From NCBI RefSeq assembly GCF_003097235.1, contig NZ_QEQQ01000006.1:124001-188000 (forward strand): a stretch of 64,000 bases of DNA. Direction: 5' to 3'. Positions within the stretch are counted from its first letter, which is position 1. Every line of letters starts with the position of its first letter. The notes beneath the pieces were generated by a model that was given only the letters and a program-made list of their open reading frames with translations, was not told where the DNA came from and ran no database searches. This DNA is from Pseudomonas sp. CC120222-01a (lineage in GTDB: Bacteria; Pseudomonadota; Gammaproteobacteria; Pseudomonadales; Pseudomonadaceae). Positions 17,395 to 28,592 of the stretch are shown here, piece by piece. Both the position numbers and the translations under genes were made by a program.

Positions 17395-17696
17395 CTGATG
17401 TCGAACAGTTTTTCGAAATTGGAAATGGCCAGAATCTTGCGAACGTCGGAACTGGCATGGACCACGCGCACGTCCGAGTCGTCCCCCCCGGCATGGTCAC
17501 GCAGCAACAGCAGCATGCCCAGTGCAGAACTGTCCAGATAGGTGGCGTCCTTCAGGTCGACCACCACCGAGTCGGGCCTTTTAGGCTGGCGTTCGTAGGC
17601 ATCACGGAATTCCTGATGCTTGCCGAAATCGAAACGCCCCTTGACCTTGATCGTGAGCTTTTTCCCGTCCTGCGAAAAATCAGTCTCGACTGCCAT
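17391..17696 (-). CDS. hsbA: Anti-sigma-factor antagonist HsbA (STAS domain)
   Basis: HsbA is a 101-residue STAS protein. The phosphorylatable serine pair is at residues 56-57 in YLDSSALGML. In P. aeruginosa the unphosphorylated form binds FlgM and frees FliA. It is the first gene of hsbA-hsbR-hptB. The 164-base gap upstream carries a REP pair and no promoter I can name with confidence. Confidence 0.92.
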   Translation of the reverse strand: MAVETDFSQDGKKLTIKVKGRFDFGKHQEFRDAYERQPKRPDSVVVDLKDATYLDSSALGMLLLLRDHAGGDDSDVRVVHASSDVRKILAISNFEKLFDIS

Positions 17697-17771
17697 GCTA
17701 GCGATTCCTTCGATGATGGCGAATGCAACTCTTCAAGGTTTAGCAGCCCGCAGCCGGTCTAGCAAGGCAAG

Positions 17772-17860
17772 CCTGTACCGGCCTCTTCGCGGGCGCGCCC
17801 GCACAAGGAATACGCGATCTCCTGTGGGAGCGGGCGCGCCCGCGAAGAGGCCGGTACAGG
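17772..17860. repeat. REP palindrome pair between fliJ and hsbA
   Basis: Arms 17772-17802 and 17830-17860 are a perfect 31-base inverted repeat built on CCGGCCTCTTCGCGGGCGCG. The inner half of each arm is itself self-complementary (GCGGGCGCGCCCGC). The right arm abuts the fliJ stop codon (17861-17863) with no gap, so the hairpin sits exactly at the end of the fliE-to-fliJ message. Confidence 0.88.
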
Positions 17861-18313
17861 TTAAAGATGGCCTTGTCGCGGCAAGCGCTGCGACAACTCG
17901 TCCAGCAACCGCTGCTCGCGTTTGTCTTCGGCCCGCCGCGCCTCGTCCATGTAACGTTGCACCAGCTTGCGCAGCCCTTCCACCCGGGCATAGGCCTGCT
18001 GCCAGGTGCCACGGGCATTCTTCAGGTTGTTCTCATGCCAGGCCAGGCTCTGCCGCTGCTGGGTCATGGCCGTTTCCAGCTGGGCCAGGAAGCGCTGGTA
18101 GTTGAGCAGCCAGCTGCCATTCACCCCCTGCCCGCCACGATTGATCCACTGCGCCTGGTACCCTTCACGGAATGATTCCAGCTCGGCCAGCTTGGCCTGG
18201 GCCTGAACCACCTGCTGCTGAAAGTGCCCCACACGCTGGGCGGCCTTGCGCTCAGCCTCTTCGGCCATGTCGACCACCGGGGCCAGGCGCGCGGCGCGAC
18301 CGGGCAGGCTCAT
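17861..18313 (-). CDS. fliJ: Flagellar export chaperone FliJ
   Basis: FliJ is the coiled-coil stalk of the export ATPase. The 150 residues are almost all long charged helices (for example EEAERKAAQRVGHFQQQVVQ and ARRAEDKREQRLLDELSQRL), the expected shape and size. It begins six bases after fliI and is the last gene of fliE-to-fliJ. Confidence 0.94.
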   Translation of the reverse strand: MSLPGRAARLAPVVDMAEEAERKAAQRVGHFQQQVVQAQAKLAELESFREGYQAQWINRGGQGVNGSWLLNYQRFLAQLETAMTQQRQSLAWHENNLKNARGTWQQAYARVEGLRKLVQRYMDEARRAEDKREQRLLDELSQRLPRQGHL

Positions 18314-18319
18314 GGCCTA

Positions 18320-19678
18320 TCAGCCCTTGGCCGGAGGCGTGAAGATCGCCCCCAGCTCGTCGCGGCTCTGGCCCATGCCGACATTCTCGTCCAGGCCCTG
18401 GCGCAGGAAGTCCACCAGCCTGGGCTGCAAGGCAATGGCCAGGTCGGTTTCCGGATCGCCGCCGGCGACATAGGCGCCCACGCTGATCAGGTCGCGGCTC
18501 TGGGACAAGCGCGACCACAGTTGCTTGAATTTCTGTGCCTGGCGCAAGTGGTCGGCATCCACCACCTGCGGCATGACCCGGCTGATCGAGGCCTCGATGT
18601 CGATGGCCGGGTAATGACCTTCCTCGGCCAGGCGCCGTGACAGCACGAAGTGGCCGTCGAGCACGCCCCGCGCCGAGTCGGCGATCGGGTCCTGCTGGTC
18701 GTCACCCTCGGACAACACGGTGTAGAACGCGGTGATCGAGCCACCGCCCGGCTCGCCGTTACCGGCGCGCTCCACCAGCTTGGGCAGCTTGGCAAACACC
18801 GACGGCGGGTAGCCGCGGGTGGCCGGCGGCTCGCCGATGGCCAGGGCAATTTCGCGCTGGGCCTGGGCGAAACGGGTCAGCGAGTCCATCAGCAGCAAGA
18901 CGTTCTTGCCCTTGTCGCGGAAGTACTCGGCAATGCGCGTGCAGTACATGGCAGCGCGCAAGCGCATCAGCGGCGCATCGTCAGCGGGCGATGCCACTAC
19001 CACCGAGCGCTTGAGCCCCTCCTCGCCGAGGATGTGCTCGATGAATTCCTTGACTTCGCGGCCCCGCTCACCAATCAGGCCGACCACGATGATGTCTGCT
19101 TCGGTGAAGCGGGTCATCATGCCCAGCAACACCGATTTACCCACACCGGTACCGGCGAACAGGCCCAGGCGCTGGCCGCGGCCGACGGTGAGCAGGCCGT
19201 TGATGCTGCGAATGCCCACATCCAGCGGCTTGCTGATCGGGTCTCGGTTGAGCGGGTTGATGACCGGGCCATCCATCGGCACCCAATCTTCGGCGCGCAT
19301 GCCGCCCTTGCCGTCGAGGGCGCGCCCGGCACCGTCGAGCACCCGGCCGAGCATGCTCATGCCCATGGGCAGGCGGCCACTGTCGTCCAGCGGCACCACC
19401 CGCGCACCCGGCGCGATGCCGGCAATGCTGCCCACCGGCATCAGGAATACCTTGTTGCCGGCAAAGCCCATCACCTCGGCTTCGACCTGCACCGGGTGGT
19501 AGCTGTCGTCATTGATCACCAGGCAACGCCCGCCTACTGCGGCGCGCAAACCCTCGGCTTCAAGGGTGAGGCCGACCATGCGCAACAGGCGGCCTTCGAC
19601 CACCGGCTGCACCGGCAGCTCGATCGCCTCGGCGTAACCACCGAGGCGCTTGCCGAAACTGGTGCGATCAAGGCGCAT
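18320..19678 (-). CDS. fliI: Flagellar export ATPase FliI
   Basis: FliI powers and regulates flagellar export. I place the start at ATG 19678, giving 452 residues beginning [15 protein letters not shown]. The frame is open further upstream, but that sequence is only the shadow of fliH. The P loop [15 protein letters not shown] is at about 172-186, followed by [17 protein letters not shown] and the [20 protein letters not shown] stretch typical of FliI/InvC ATPases. It overlaps the fliH stop by 11 bases. Confidence 0.97.
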   Translation of the reverse strand: MRLDRTSFGKRLGGYAEAIELPVQPVVEGRLLRMVGLTLEAEGLRAAVGGRCLVINDDSYHPVQVEAEVMGFAGNKVFLMPVGSIAGIAPGARVVPLDDSGRLPMGMSMLGRVLDGAGRALDGKGGMRAEDWVPMDGPVINPLNRDPISKPLDVGIRSINGLLTVGRGQRLGLFAGTGVGKSVLLGMMTRFTEADIIVVGLIGERGREVKEFIEHILGEEGLKRSVVVASPADDAPLMRLRAAMYCTRIAEYFRDKGKNVLLLMDSLTRFAQAQREIALAIGEPPATRGYPPSVFAKLPKLVERAGNGEPGGGSITAFYTVLSEGDDQQDPIADSARGVLDGHFVLSRRLAEEGHYPAIDIEASISRVMPQVVDADHLRQAQKFKQLWSRLSQSRDLISVGAYVAGGDPETDLAIALQPRLVDFLRQGLDENVGMGQSRDELGAIFTPPAKG

Positions 19679-20432
19679 CGTGGGCGTCCAGTTCGACCGA
19701 CATGTCCGCTGCCGCCGGGTGCAGGGCCTGGTCGTGCAGCTGGTCGAACAATTGCGCCACGGCTTTCTCGATGCGCGTTTCCATGGTCGCGTCGATGCGG
19801 CTGTGCAGGGTTTCGATCCGGCAGCCGCCTGGCAGCAGGGCTTCGTCTTCGAGCAACTTCCAGCTCTCCTCATGGCGCTCGCGCAAAGCCTTGGCCAGCT
19901 CGAAGTCCTGCGGGTTGAGGTAGATGCGGATGTTGTTGGCCCCCATCGGCAGCAGCTTCAGCGCCTCGCGCAACACCTGGGTGATCTGGCTGGAGTCGCT
20001 GCGCAGCTCCCGGCCGATGACCTGGCGCGCCATGTGCGCAACCAGATGCACCATGCTGCGCTCGATCTGGGTGTCCTGCTCGGCGATCGGCTCCAGCAAA
20101 TGCCCCATCAGTTGCTCCAGGCTGGCCAACTTGACGGCGAGCGCTTCCTCGGCCTCCTGGCGTACCTTCAGCTGGGTGCTGTGAAAGCCCTCGCGCTCGC
20201 CGGTGGCAAAGCCTTCGTTATAGGCCTCCTGGCGGATCGCTTCGAGCTCTTCGAGGGTCAGCGGCTGGACTTCTTCCAGCGGGACTTCCTCGACCTCTTC
20301 CTCGATGACTTCCGGCTCTGGCTCGGGTTCCGGCTCAGGCTCCGGGTCGAAGCTGGGCAGCGCCCAGACATCGACGGCCTCGAGGTCGCGGGCACGGATC
20401 AGGTCGCTGGGGTGGGATTCTTTGGTGGGCAT
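19668..20432 (-). CDS. fliH: FliI regulator FliH
   Basis: FliH binds FliI and tethers it to the C ring. The 254-residue protein has an N-terminal acidic tract that includes five consecutive Glu-Pro dipeptides (about residues 31-42). A coiled coil and the C-terminal V-ATPase subunit E-like domain follow. It is separated from fliG by 172 bases holding a perfect REP palindrome, unlike the tight spacing elsewhere in this operon. Confidence 0.94.
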   Translation of the reverse strand: MPTKESHPSDLIRARDLEAVDVWALPSFDPEPEPEPEPEPEVIEEEVEEVPLEEVQPLTLEELEAIRQEAYNEGFATGEREGFHSTQLKVRQEAEEALAVKLASLEQLMGHLLEPIAEQDTQIERSMVHLVAHMARQVIGRELRSDSSQITQVLREALKLLPMGANNIRIYLNPQDFELAKALRERHEESWKLLEDEALLPGGCRIETLHSRIDATMETRIEKAVAQLFDQLHDQALHPAAADMSVELDAHDAP

Positions 20433-20466
20433 GTTCTCAGCTACTCATCTGCAAGCGACACGCCCT

Positions 20467-20583
20467 TGTAGGAGCGGCCTTGTGTCGCGAAAGGGCTGCA
20501 AGGCAGCCCCAGCAATCTATGCAACAACGCTGAAATCCTGGGGCTGCCTTGCAGCCCTTTCGCGACACAAGGCCGCTCCTACA
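20467..20583. repeat. Perfect 44-base inverted REP pair inside the fliE-to-fliJ operon (fliG/fliH gap)
   Basis: Arms 20467-20510 and 20540-20583 are perfectly complementary over 44 bases around a 29-base loop. The core is GGAGCGGCCTTGTGTCGCGA, and each arm ends in its own tip hairpin GGGCTGC-AAG-GCAGCCC. Because it is inside an operon, it is expected to affect mRNA decay or read-through between fliG and fliH. Confidence 0.92.
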
Positions 20584-20604
20584 GGGGCTCGCGTAGCCTG
20601 TGGA

Positions 20605-21624
20605 TCAGATCATTTCCTCGGCACCCTTGCCGCCGAGCACGATCTCGCCGGCCTCGGCCATGCGGCGAGCGATGGTGAGGATTTCCTTCTGCGCCGTTTC
20701 CACGTCGCTGACGCGCACCGGGCCCTTGGCCTCGAGGTCGTCGCGCAGCAGCTCGGAGGCACGCTTGGACATGTTCTTGAAGATCTTGTCCTTGACCCGC
20801 TCGTCGGCGCCCTTGAGCGACACCACCAGCACGTCGGACGAGACTTCGCGCAGCAGCGCCTGGATGCCACGGTCGTCGACGTCGGCCAGGTTGTTGAAGA
20901 CGAACATCAGGTCTTCGATCTGCTCCGACAGGTCGCTGTCGATTTCGCGGATCGCGTCCATCAGCGCACCTTCCACCGAGCTGTCGAGGAAGTTCATGAT
21001 GTCGGCAGCACGCTTGATGCCGCCCAGGGTGGTGCGCGCTGCGTTGGAGTTGCCCGAGAACTGCTTCTCGAGGATCTGGTTCAGCTCCTTGAGCGCCGCC
21101 GGCTGCACAGTATTGAGCGACGACACGCGCAGGACGATGTCCAGGCGCACCTTGTGGTCGAAGTTGCTCAGCACTTCACCGGCCTGGTCGGGGTCGAGGT
21201 AGGCGACCACGATGGCCTGGATCTGCGGGTGCTCGTAGCGGATCACATCGGCCACGGCACGCGGCTCCATCCACTTGAGGCTGTCCAGGCCGCTGGTGTT
21301 GCCACCGAGCAGGATGCGGTCGACCAGGCCGTTGGCCTTGTCCTCACCCAGGGCCTGGTTGAGCATCTTGCGAATGTAGGCGTCAGAGCCCACGCCCAGG
21401 CTGGTCTGGTCGCCGACGATCTCGACGAACTCGCTCATCACCTGCTCGACCTGCTCGCGATGCACGGTGCCCATCTGCGCCATCGCCACACCGACCCGCT
21501 GCACTTCCTTCGGGCCCATGTGCCGCAGCACTTGTGCAGCATCGGTCTCACCGAGCGACAGCAGCAGGATCGCGGCCTTGTCGACGCGGCTCAGCTTGGC
21601 GGTAATGGCTCGATTGTCACTCAT
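20605..21624 (-). CDS. fliG: Flagellar motor switch protein FliG
   Basis: FliG is the rotor protein that meets the stators. The 339 residues show the FliG N domain (LSRVDKAAILLLSLGETDAA), the EHPQ-containing middle domain (IRYEHPQIQAIVVAYLDP) and the C-terminal torque domain (FVFNNLADVDDRGIQALLRE) with its charged helix ending in EMI. Its start overlaps the fliF end by eight bases. Confidence 0.97.
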   Translation of the reverse strand: MSDNRAITAKLSRVDKAAILLLSLGETDAAQVLRHMGPKEVQRVGVAMAQMGTVHREQVEQVMSEFVEIVGDQTSLGVGSDAYIRKMLNQALGEDKANGLVDRILLGGNTSGLDSLKWMEPRAVADVIRYEHPQIQAIVVAYLDPDQAGEVLSNFDHKVRLDIVLRVSSLNTVQPAALKELNQILEKQFSGNSNAARTTLGGIKRAADIMNFLDSSVEGALMDAIREIDSDLSEQIEDLMFVFNNLADVDDRGIQALLREVSSDVLVVSLKGADERVKDKIFKNMSKRASELLRDDLEAKGPVRVSDVETAQKEILTIARRMAEAGEIVLGGKGAEEMI

Positions 21625-23392
21625 CGGCGTTGATCCACTCTTTGACGACCTGGGCTACGCGGCCCGGGTCTTCGGCCACCAGGCCCTTGATTGCGTTGAG
21701 CTGTGCTTCGTAACCCTCGGTCGGGCTCGGCAACAGAATGCTTGACGGGCCACCGAGGCTGACACGGTCGTTGGCCAGTTCGCCATCCAGACCGATCATC
21801 CCGCCCAGTTCCATGTCGCTGTCCGCAGCAGCCTGCTTGCCGCCACCGGTGATGTTGTTGAGTACCGGGCGCAGCACACCGAACACCAGCACCAGGATGA
21901 ACAGCACACCCAGCACCTGCTTGACGATGTCCCAGAACCACGGTTGCTGGTAGAACGCGATATCGGCGATCTCTTCGCCACGGTCGGCGGCGAACGGCAC
22001 GTTGATCACGGTCACGCTGTCGCCACGGCTGGCATCGAAGCCCACCGCGTCCTGCACCAGGCGCGTGAAGCGCGCCAGGTCTTCGGCCCCCCATGGGGCA
22101 CGGCTGGTTTCGCCATTGGCATCGACCTTGACCTGGTCGTCGACCACCACCGCCACCGACAGGCGGGTCAGGCGACCTTGCTGCTGACGGGTGTGGCTGA
22201 TCGAGCGATCCAGCTCGAAGTTCTTGGTGGTCTGCTCACGCTTGTCCGACGGGTACGGCGCGAGCATCGGCTGGCCGGTGGCCGGGTCCATGATCTGCTG
22301 GCCATTGGCATCCACCAGGGGCTGACCCGGCTGGATGGCAGCGGCCGGCGCGGCAGCGCCACCGGTGGTTTGCGGCGCCGACGCCGGGCCTGGCGGCTGG
22401 TTGCTCAGCGCGCCCGGCACGCCCTGCGGGCCCTGGCTGCTGGCACGTTGCTCGTTGACCGCCTGCTCGCTGCGCAGTGCCGGCTGGTCCGGGTTGAACT
22501 GCTCGGAGGTCGACTCGACCGCACTGAAATCCAGGTCGGCGGAAACCTCTGCCTTGTAGCGGTCATTGCCCAGCACCGGCTGCAGGATGTTATGTACACG
22601 CTGGGTCAGCATGCCTTCCATGCGGCGGCTGTAGTCGAACTGCTTGCCGGCCATGGTCAGTGCGGTGTCCTGCAACTGCTCGGAGAGCAGGTTGCCGCGC
22701 TGGTCGACCACGGTGACCTGCGACTTGTCCAGCTCGGGCACACTGGTGGCGACCAGGTTGACGATGGCCATGACCTGACCGGCTTCCAGCGAACGGCCCG
22801 GGTACAGCTCGACCAGCACCGAAGCGCTTGGCTTGCGTTCGTCACGCACGAACACCGAGCTTTTCGGGATCGCCAGGTGCACGCGGGCGGCCTTGACGTT
22901 GTTCAGGCTGGAAACGGTACGCGCCAACTCACCCTCCAGGCTGCGGCGATACCGGGTGGCTTCCATGAACTGGCTGGTGCCCAGCCCTTGCTCTTTGTCG
23001 AGCAGTTCGAAGCCGACATTGCCATCGCTCGGCGCAACGCCGGCCGCCGCCAGTTTCAGGCGCGCACGGGAGAGGTCGTCGGCCTTGACCAGCAGAGCAC
23101 CGGAATTGGGCTCGACATGATAGGGAATGTCTGCAGAGGCCAGGGTATCCATGACCTGCTTGGTGTCCATGCCGGCCAGGCTGCCGTACAGCGGACGGTA
23201 ATCCGGCTGCTGCGACCACAGCACCACGGCGAAGCCGATCGCCACGCTCGCCGCCAACCCGACCAGCAGGCCGACCTGACGCAGCATGGGCATCTGCGAG
23301 ATGTTTTCCAGGAACGCCATGTTGAACCGCGCAGGCTTGGAACCTGGCGCACCGCTCTTGGCGGGGGCGTTATCGACGACTGCTTCAGCCAT
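21617..23392 (-). CDS. fliF: MS-ring protein FliF
   Basis: FliF forms the MS ring in the inner membrane, the base on which the flagellum is built. The 591 residues have a first membrane helix at about 38-60 (LVGLAASVAIGFAVVLWSQQ). Periplasmic ring-building domains follow (YRPLYGSLAGMD, FELLDKEQGLGTSQFMEATR). A Pro/Gly/Gln-rich insertion is at about 300-370, the second membrane helix is VLGVLFILVLVFGVLRPVLN, and the acidic C-terminal tail binds FliG. Confidence 0.97.
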   Translation of the reverse strand: MAEAVVDNAPAKSGAPGSKPARFNMAFLENISQMPMLRQVGLLVGLAASVAIGFAVVLWSQQPDYRPLYGSLAGMDTKQVMDTLASADIPYHVEPNSGALLVKADDLSRARLKLAAAGVAPSDGNVGFELLDKEQGLGTSQFMEATRYRRSLEGELARTVSSLNNVKAARVHLAIPKSSVFVRDERKPSASVLVELYPGRSLEAGQVMAIVNLVATSVPELDKSQVTVVDQRGNLLSEQLQDTALTMAGKQFDYSRRMEGMLTQRVHNILQPVLGNDRYKAEVSADLDFSAVESTSEQFNPDQPALRSEQAVNEQRASSQGPQGVPGALSNQPPGPASAPQTTGGAAAPAAAIQPGQPLVDANGQQIMDPATGQPMLAPYPSDKREQTTKNFELDRSISHTRQQQGRLTRLSVAVVVDDQVKVDANGETSRAPWGAEDLARFTRLVQDAVGFDASRGDSVTVINVPFAADRGEEIADIAFYQQPWFWDIVKQVLGVLFILVLVFGVLRPVLNNITGGGKQAAADSDMELGGMIGLDGELANDRVSLGGPSSILLPSPTEGYEAQLNAIKGLVAEDPGRVAQVVKEWINADE

Positions 23393-23407
23393 GACTTACT
23401 TCCGTCC

Positions 23408-23740
23408 TCAAACCGGCATCTGCATGATGTCCTGGTACGCCTGGACCAGCTTGTTGCGCACCTGGGTCAATGCCTGCATGGACACGCTGGCTTTCTGCGA
23501 GGCGATCATCACGTCAGTCAGGTCGACACCGCTCTTGCCGATCTCGAAGGCATTGGCGAGCTGGGTCGACGCCTGCTGGGTATCGTTGACCTTGCCGATG
23601 GCCTGGCCGAGCATGTCGGCAAAGGTGCTTTGGCCAGGCGCCAGCTCGGGAGCAGCGGTGGCTTTGGGCAACGACATGGCATCGGCCTGCATGGCCCGCA
23701 TGTCCAACATCAGACGATTGAATTCAACACCTTGGCTCAT
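23408..23740 (-). CDS. fliE: Hook-basal body protein FliE
   Basis: FliE joins the MS ring to the rod. I chose ATG 23740 (110 residues, [11 protein letters not shown]...) because a GGAGAGAAGG site lies directly upstream and the size fits the family; the frame is open further but without family similarity. The C-terminal helix ([20 protein letters not shown], then [16 protein letters not shown]) is the FliE signature. It is the first gene of fliE-to-fliJ. Confidence 0.95.
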   Translation of the reverse strand: MSQGVEFNRLMLDMRAMQADAMSLPKATAAPELAPGQSTFADMLGQAIGKVNDTQQASTQLANAFEIGKSGVDLTDVMIASQKASVSMQALTQVRNKLVQAYQDIMQMPV

Positions 23741-23801
23741 GACCTTCTCTCTCCGGCGGCCGCATTTTTTTTGACACTCATGCGGCGGATAGCCCTGAAC
23801 T

Positions 23802-23817
23802 AGCAACTCATGTGCCA
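23802..23817 (-). promoter_or_regulatory. Sigma-54 promoter for the fliE-F-G-H-I-J operon
   Basis: The minus strand reads TGGCACATGAGTTGCT, matching TGGCAC-N5-TTGCW almost fully with GG-N10-GC spacing. It is the best sigma-54 match in the window. The predicted start is about 50 bases before the fliE ATG. Confidence 0.88.
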
Positions 23818-23848
23818 GCCCGCACCGCAAACATATAAATGACTGTCT

Positions 23849-25224
<1,376 letters not shown>

Positions 25225-25228
<4 letters not shown>

Positions 25229-26442
25229 ACGACCTCCGTTGCCTGCCCGTCGATCAACGGCAGCTCAACCTTTACACAGGTGCCACGCCCGACTTTCGAG
25301 CGCAGCTGCAGCTTGCCCTGATGCGCACGCACCACGGCCTTGACCACCGCCAGCCCCAACCCGGTGCCGGTGGCCTTGGTGGTCAGGAAGGGTTCGCCCA
25401 GACGCTCCAGCAGCTGCGCATCGATACCACTGCCGGCATCGCTGATGTTCAAGTGCAGGGTGTGCTCACGACGGAACAGGTGCACCTTGAGCCGCGCCGG
25501 GCTGTCACTGGCCTGCAAGGCGTTCTCGACCAGGTTGAGCAAGGCGCCGACCAGGGTGTCGCGGTTGCACAGCAACTCACCCAGCTGGCTGTCGCACTGC
25601 CAGCGCACCGCATGCCCTTGCACGTGAGGCTGGGCAGCCTGCTGCAGGGCCTGGAACAGGCCCTTGGGGGTCAGGCGATCACCCAGCGGCAGCTCGCCAC
25701 GGGCAAACACCAACATGTCACGCACCTGATGCTCCAGTTCGTGCAGGCGCTCCTTCAGGCTGCCGGCAAACCGCTGGCGGGTTTCTGGCGCAAGCTCGCG
25801 CTCAGCGTCAGCCAGATGGCTGGCATAGAGCATGGCCGCCGACAGCGGCGTGCGGATCTGATGCGCCAGCGAGGCGACCATGCGCCCCAGGGAAGACAGG
25901 CGCTCATGCCGGGCCAGCTGATCTTGCAGGCGACGGGTTTCAGTCAGATCGTTGAGCAACACCAGTTGGCCGGGTTCGGCATCCAGCGATCGCGTGGCAA
26001 TGGACAGGCGACGACCATCACGCAGCGAGACCTCATGGCCGTCATCCTTGCGCGGGGCGAAGCTGCGGGCGATCACTTGGCGCCACAGCTGGCCGACCAG
26101 TGGCTCGCCGAGCAGTTCGCAGGCCGCCGGGTTGGCTTCACGCACCAGGCCCTGGTCATCAATCACGATCACCCCGCCCGGCAACAGGTCGAGCAGGTTC
26201 TGCAGGCGGTTGGCCAGGCGCTCCTTCTCGTTCAGTTCGGCCATGCGCTGCTGGCCGACCACCGCCAGCTCGCCCTTGAGCTCGCTGACGCGGGCTTCGA
26301 GCATGCTGTAGGACTGGTTGAGCTGGGTAGATACCTGATTGAACAGGGCGAATGCCTGCTCCAGCCCCTGTCGACTCTCCTGTTCGACCGGGGTACGCCC
26401 CTGCGGATCAGGGACTCGGGAAAAGTGGGCGGCCTGGGGCAT
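25225..26442 (-). CDS. fleS: Flagellar sensor kinase FleS
   Basis: FleS phosphorylates FleR. The 405-residue protein has no membrane helix, so it acts in the cytosol. A coiled coil (about 25-85) leads into a PAS domain (LLDLLPGGVIVIDDQGLVRE). The HisKA helix has the phosphorylated His194 in SLAHQIRTPLSAAM. The HATPase domain shows LVGALLNLVENALQ, DAGSGID and TGLGLAVVK. It is the first gene of fleS-fleR and has a sigma-54 promoter. Confidence 0.96.
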
Positions 26443-26495
26443 CGTGCTCTCTCGCGTGGCTGACCGTCATAAAAACGGTGTGGTGCCAGCGGTGT

Positions 26496-26511
26496 AGCAA
26501 TAGGCGTGCCG
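26496..26511 (-). promoter_or_regulatory. Sigma-54 promoter for fleS-fleR
   Basis: The minus strand reads CGGCACGCCTATTGCT, matching GGCACG-N4-TTGCW with GG-N10-GC spacing. The predicted start is about 43 bases before the fleS ATG. This is consistent with the known control of fleSR by FleQ and sigma-54. Confidence 0.85.
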
Positions 26512-26538
26512 GGGATGGGGATTTGCTTCTGCAGGAAT

Positions 26539-26631
26539 GGCCTCTTCGCGGGCAAGCCCGCTCCCACAGGGACTCCACAATGTTCGCCCTTGTGGTGATC
26601 CTGTGGGAGCGGGCTTGCCCGCGAAGAGGCC
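26539..26631. repeat. REP palindrome pair between fleQ and fleS
   Basis: Arms 26539-26570 and 26600-26631 form a perfect 32-base inverted repeat of the second REP type (core GGGCAAGCCCGCTCCCACA). An inner CCACAA/TTGTGG extends pairing into the loop. It starts 14 bases after the fleQ stop and probably ends or protects that message. Confidence 0.88.
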
Positions 26632-26644
26632 GGTACAGGCGGAA

Positions 26645-28120
26645 TCAGTCTTCCGCCTGGTCCTCGCCGCCCTGGCGGCTCATGCCGTACTTGCGCATCT
26701 TCTCGACCAAGGTGGTGCGGCGAATGCGCAAACGTTCAGCCGCGCGCGCAACGATACCGTTGGCATCGTCCAGCGCCTGCTGGATCAGGCCCTGCTCAAG
26801 GCTGCCGAGGTAGTCCTTCAGGTCCAGGCCCTCTGGCGGCAACATCGCATGGTTGCTGAAGTTCGGCGTATGCCCGTTGATCGCCACGCGCTCTTCAAGG
26901 TCGCTGCGCAGGCTGTCGACCAGCTGCTCATCCTCGTCGTCGATATAGCGAAACTTCTTCGGCAGCTCCGACACCCCGATCACGCCGTACGGGTGCATGA
27001 TCGCCATGCGCTCGACCAGGTTGGCCAGCTCGCGAACGTTGCCCGGCCAGCCGTGGCGGCACAGCGACATGATCGCCGCCGAGTTGAAGCGGATCGAACC
27101 GCGCTTCTCGTGCTCCATGCGCGAGATCAGCTCGTTCATCAGCAACGGGATGTCTTCCACCCGCTCGCGCAGTGGCGCCATCTCGATCGGGAACACATTG
27201 AGGCGGTAATACAGGTCTTCGCGGAACGTCCCGTCCTCGATCATGGTTTCGAGGTTCTTGTGGGTCGCGGCGATGATGCGCACGTCGATGCTCTGGGTCT
27301 TGTTGCTGCCCACGCGCTCGAAAGTGCGTTCCTGCAGCACACGCAGCAGCTTGACCTGCATCGGCAGCGGCATGTCGCCGATTTCGTCGAGGAACAGGGT
27401 ACCGCCGTTGGCCAGTTCGAAGCGCCCGGCACGGCTGGTGATCGCACCGGTAAAGGCGCCCTTCTCGTGGCCGAACAGTTCGCTTTCCAGCAACTCGGCC
27501 GGGATCGCCCCGCAGTTGACCGGCACGAACGGCGCTTCGCGTCGCTTGGAATGGTAGTGCAGGTTGCGCGCCACCACTTCCTTGCCAGTGCCGGACTCAC
27601 CGAGGATCAGCACGCTGGCGTCGGTATCGGCCACCTGCTGCATCATCTGCCGCACGTGCTGGATGGCACGGCTGGTGCCGACCAGGCTGCGGAACAGGTT
27701 GGGCTCGCGCTGACGACCGCGCTCACGGGCCTGGTCGTACATCTCGCGGTAGACCTGGGCACGGTGCAGCGAATCGAGCAGCTGGCTGTAGCTCGGCGGC
27801 ATCTCGAGGTTGGACAGGACCCGACGGCGCAACTCTTCCGGGTAATCCGCAGAAGAAATTTCACCAATCAGCAGGACCGGAAGGAACTCATCCCACCCAG
27901 CCACTGTCTTAAGCAGCCCGAGGACACTGCCCGGGGCATTGACGGTACCGATCAGCACGCAGAGCACTTCACGACTCGAAGACAGGCTCCCTACGACCTG
28001 CTGCCAATCCTGGCTGGAGCATGGGAGGTTATCTTCGCCGAGAAAGTTCAGGACCACCGCCAGATCGCGGCGGCGGGCGCTGTCGTCATCGATCAGGAGA
28101 ATCTTGGTTTCACGCCACAT
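26645..28120 (-). CDS. fleQ: Flagellar master regulator FleQ
   Basis: FleQ is the top sigma-54 activator of the flagellar cascade and also a c-di-GMP-responsive regulator of biofilm genes. The 491 residues have the degenerate N-terminal receiver-like FleQ domain ([20 protein letters not shown]). The AAA+ domain has Walker A GESGTGKE at 174-181 and GAFTGA at 221-226. The C-terminal Fis-type DNA-binding helix ([20 protein letters not shown]) follows at about 450-475. It is monocistronic by layout, with a sigma-70-like promoter upstream and a REP pair after the stop. Confidence 0.97.
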   Translation of the reverse strand: MWRETKILLIDDDSARRRDLAVVLNFLGEDNLPCSSQDWQQVVGSLSSSREVLCVLIGTVNAPGSVLGLLKTVAGWDEFLPVLLIGEISSADYPEELRRRVLSNLEMPPSYSQLLDSLHRAQVYREMYDQARERGRQREPNLFRSLVGTSRAIQHVRQMMQQVADTDASVLILGESGTGKEVVARNLHYHSKRREAPFVPVNCGAIPAELLESELFGHEKGAFTGAITSRAGRFELANGGTLFLDEIGDMPLPMQVKLLRVLQERTFERVGSNKTQSIDVRIIAATHKNLETMIEDGTFREDLYYRLNVFPIEMAPLRERVEDIPLLMNELISRMEHEKRGSIRFNSAAIMSLCRHGWPGNVRELANLVERMAIMHPYGVIGVSELPKKFRYIDDEDEQLVDSLRSDLEERVAINGHTPNFSNHAMLPPEGLDLKDYLGSLEQGLIQQALDDANGIVARAAERLRIRRTTLVEKMRKYGMSRQGGEDQAED

Positions 28121-28225
28121 GCAATAGCAACTTCCCTAGTCATATCGGCGCCCTTCTCAGGGCATGCTCGACATCTCCGACTGAATGGTCAGTGTTCGGA
28201 CGTCTGAAATTCGAAAACAGCCACT

Positions 28226-28254
28226 AGTAAAGTCAAAAAAAACCATGCAGTCAA
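28226..28254 (-). promoter_or_regulatory. Sigma-70-like promoter for fleQ
   Basis: The minus strand has TTGACT (28249-28254), a 17-base spacer and TTTACT (28226-28231), a 5/6 and 4/6 match to TTGACA/TATAAT at ideal spacing. The start would be about 100 bases before the fleQ ATG. No -24/-12 motif is present here, as expected for the gene at the top of the cascade. Confidence 0.6.
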
Positions 28255-28287
28255 ATTAATGGCGCACGACTTTTTGCGAATCTGTGG

Positions 28288-28584
28288 TCAAGTGAACAGA
28301 TGGTATACCTTGGCAGCACTTTTCGCCTGACGGATTTGCGTCATCTCGTCGACTATTGATTGACGCTCGCCACTTGCAACATCAATCAATTGCCCGTAGA
28401 CCACCAGCAATTCCTCAAGACTCGCACGCACCGCTGCCTCATTGCTGAGCGCTTCGGCCAGCACATCTTCGACACAGACGCGGCACGCAAGGTCAAGCTC
28501 ACCGACCGCCTGCCAGTCGCGGTTGGCTAACGCAGCCAGCAACTCGTCACGGGTCTGCTCGATACGCTCGATCACCTTGCTCAT
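28288..28584 (-). CDS. fliT: FliT-like flagellar export chaperone
   Basis: This 98-residue, mostly helical, acidic protein follows fliS by eight bases, the usual place for the FliT-type chaperone of FliD (called FliS' in P. aeruginosa). Visible helices include VIERIEQTRDELLAALANRD and EELLVVYGQLIDVASGERQS. The function is inferred from position, size and helical character. Sequence conservation in this family is low, so the symbol is moderately certain. Confidence 0.75.
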   Translation of the reverse strand: MSKVIERIEQTRDELLAALANRDWQAVGELDLACRVCVEDVLAEALSNEAAVRASLEELLVVYGQLIDVASGERQSIVDEMTQIRQAKSAAKVYHLFT

Positions 28585-28592
28585 AAACCCTC

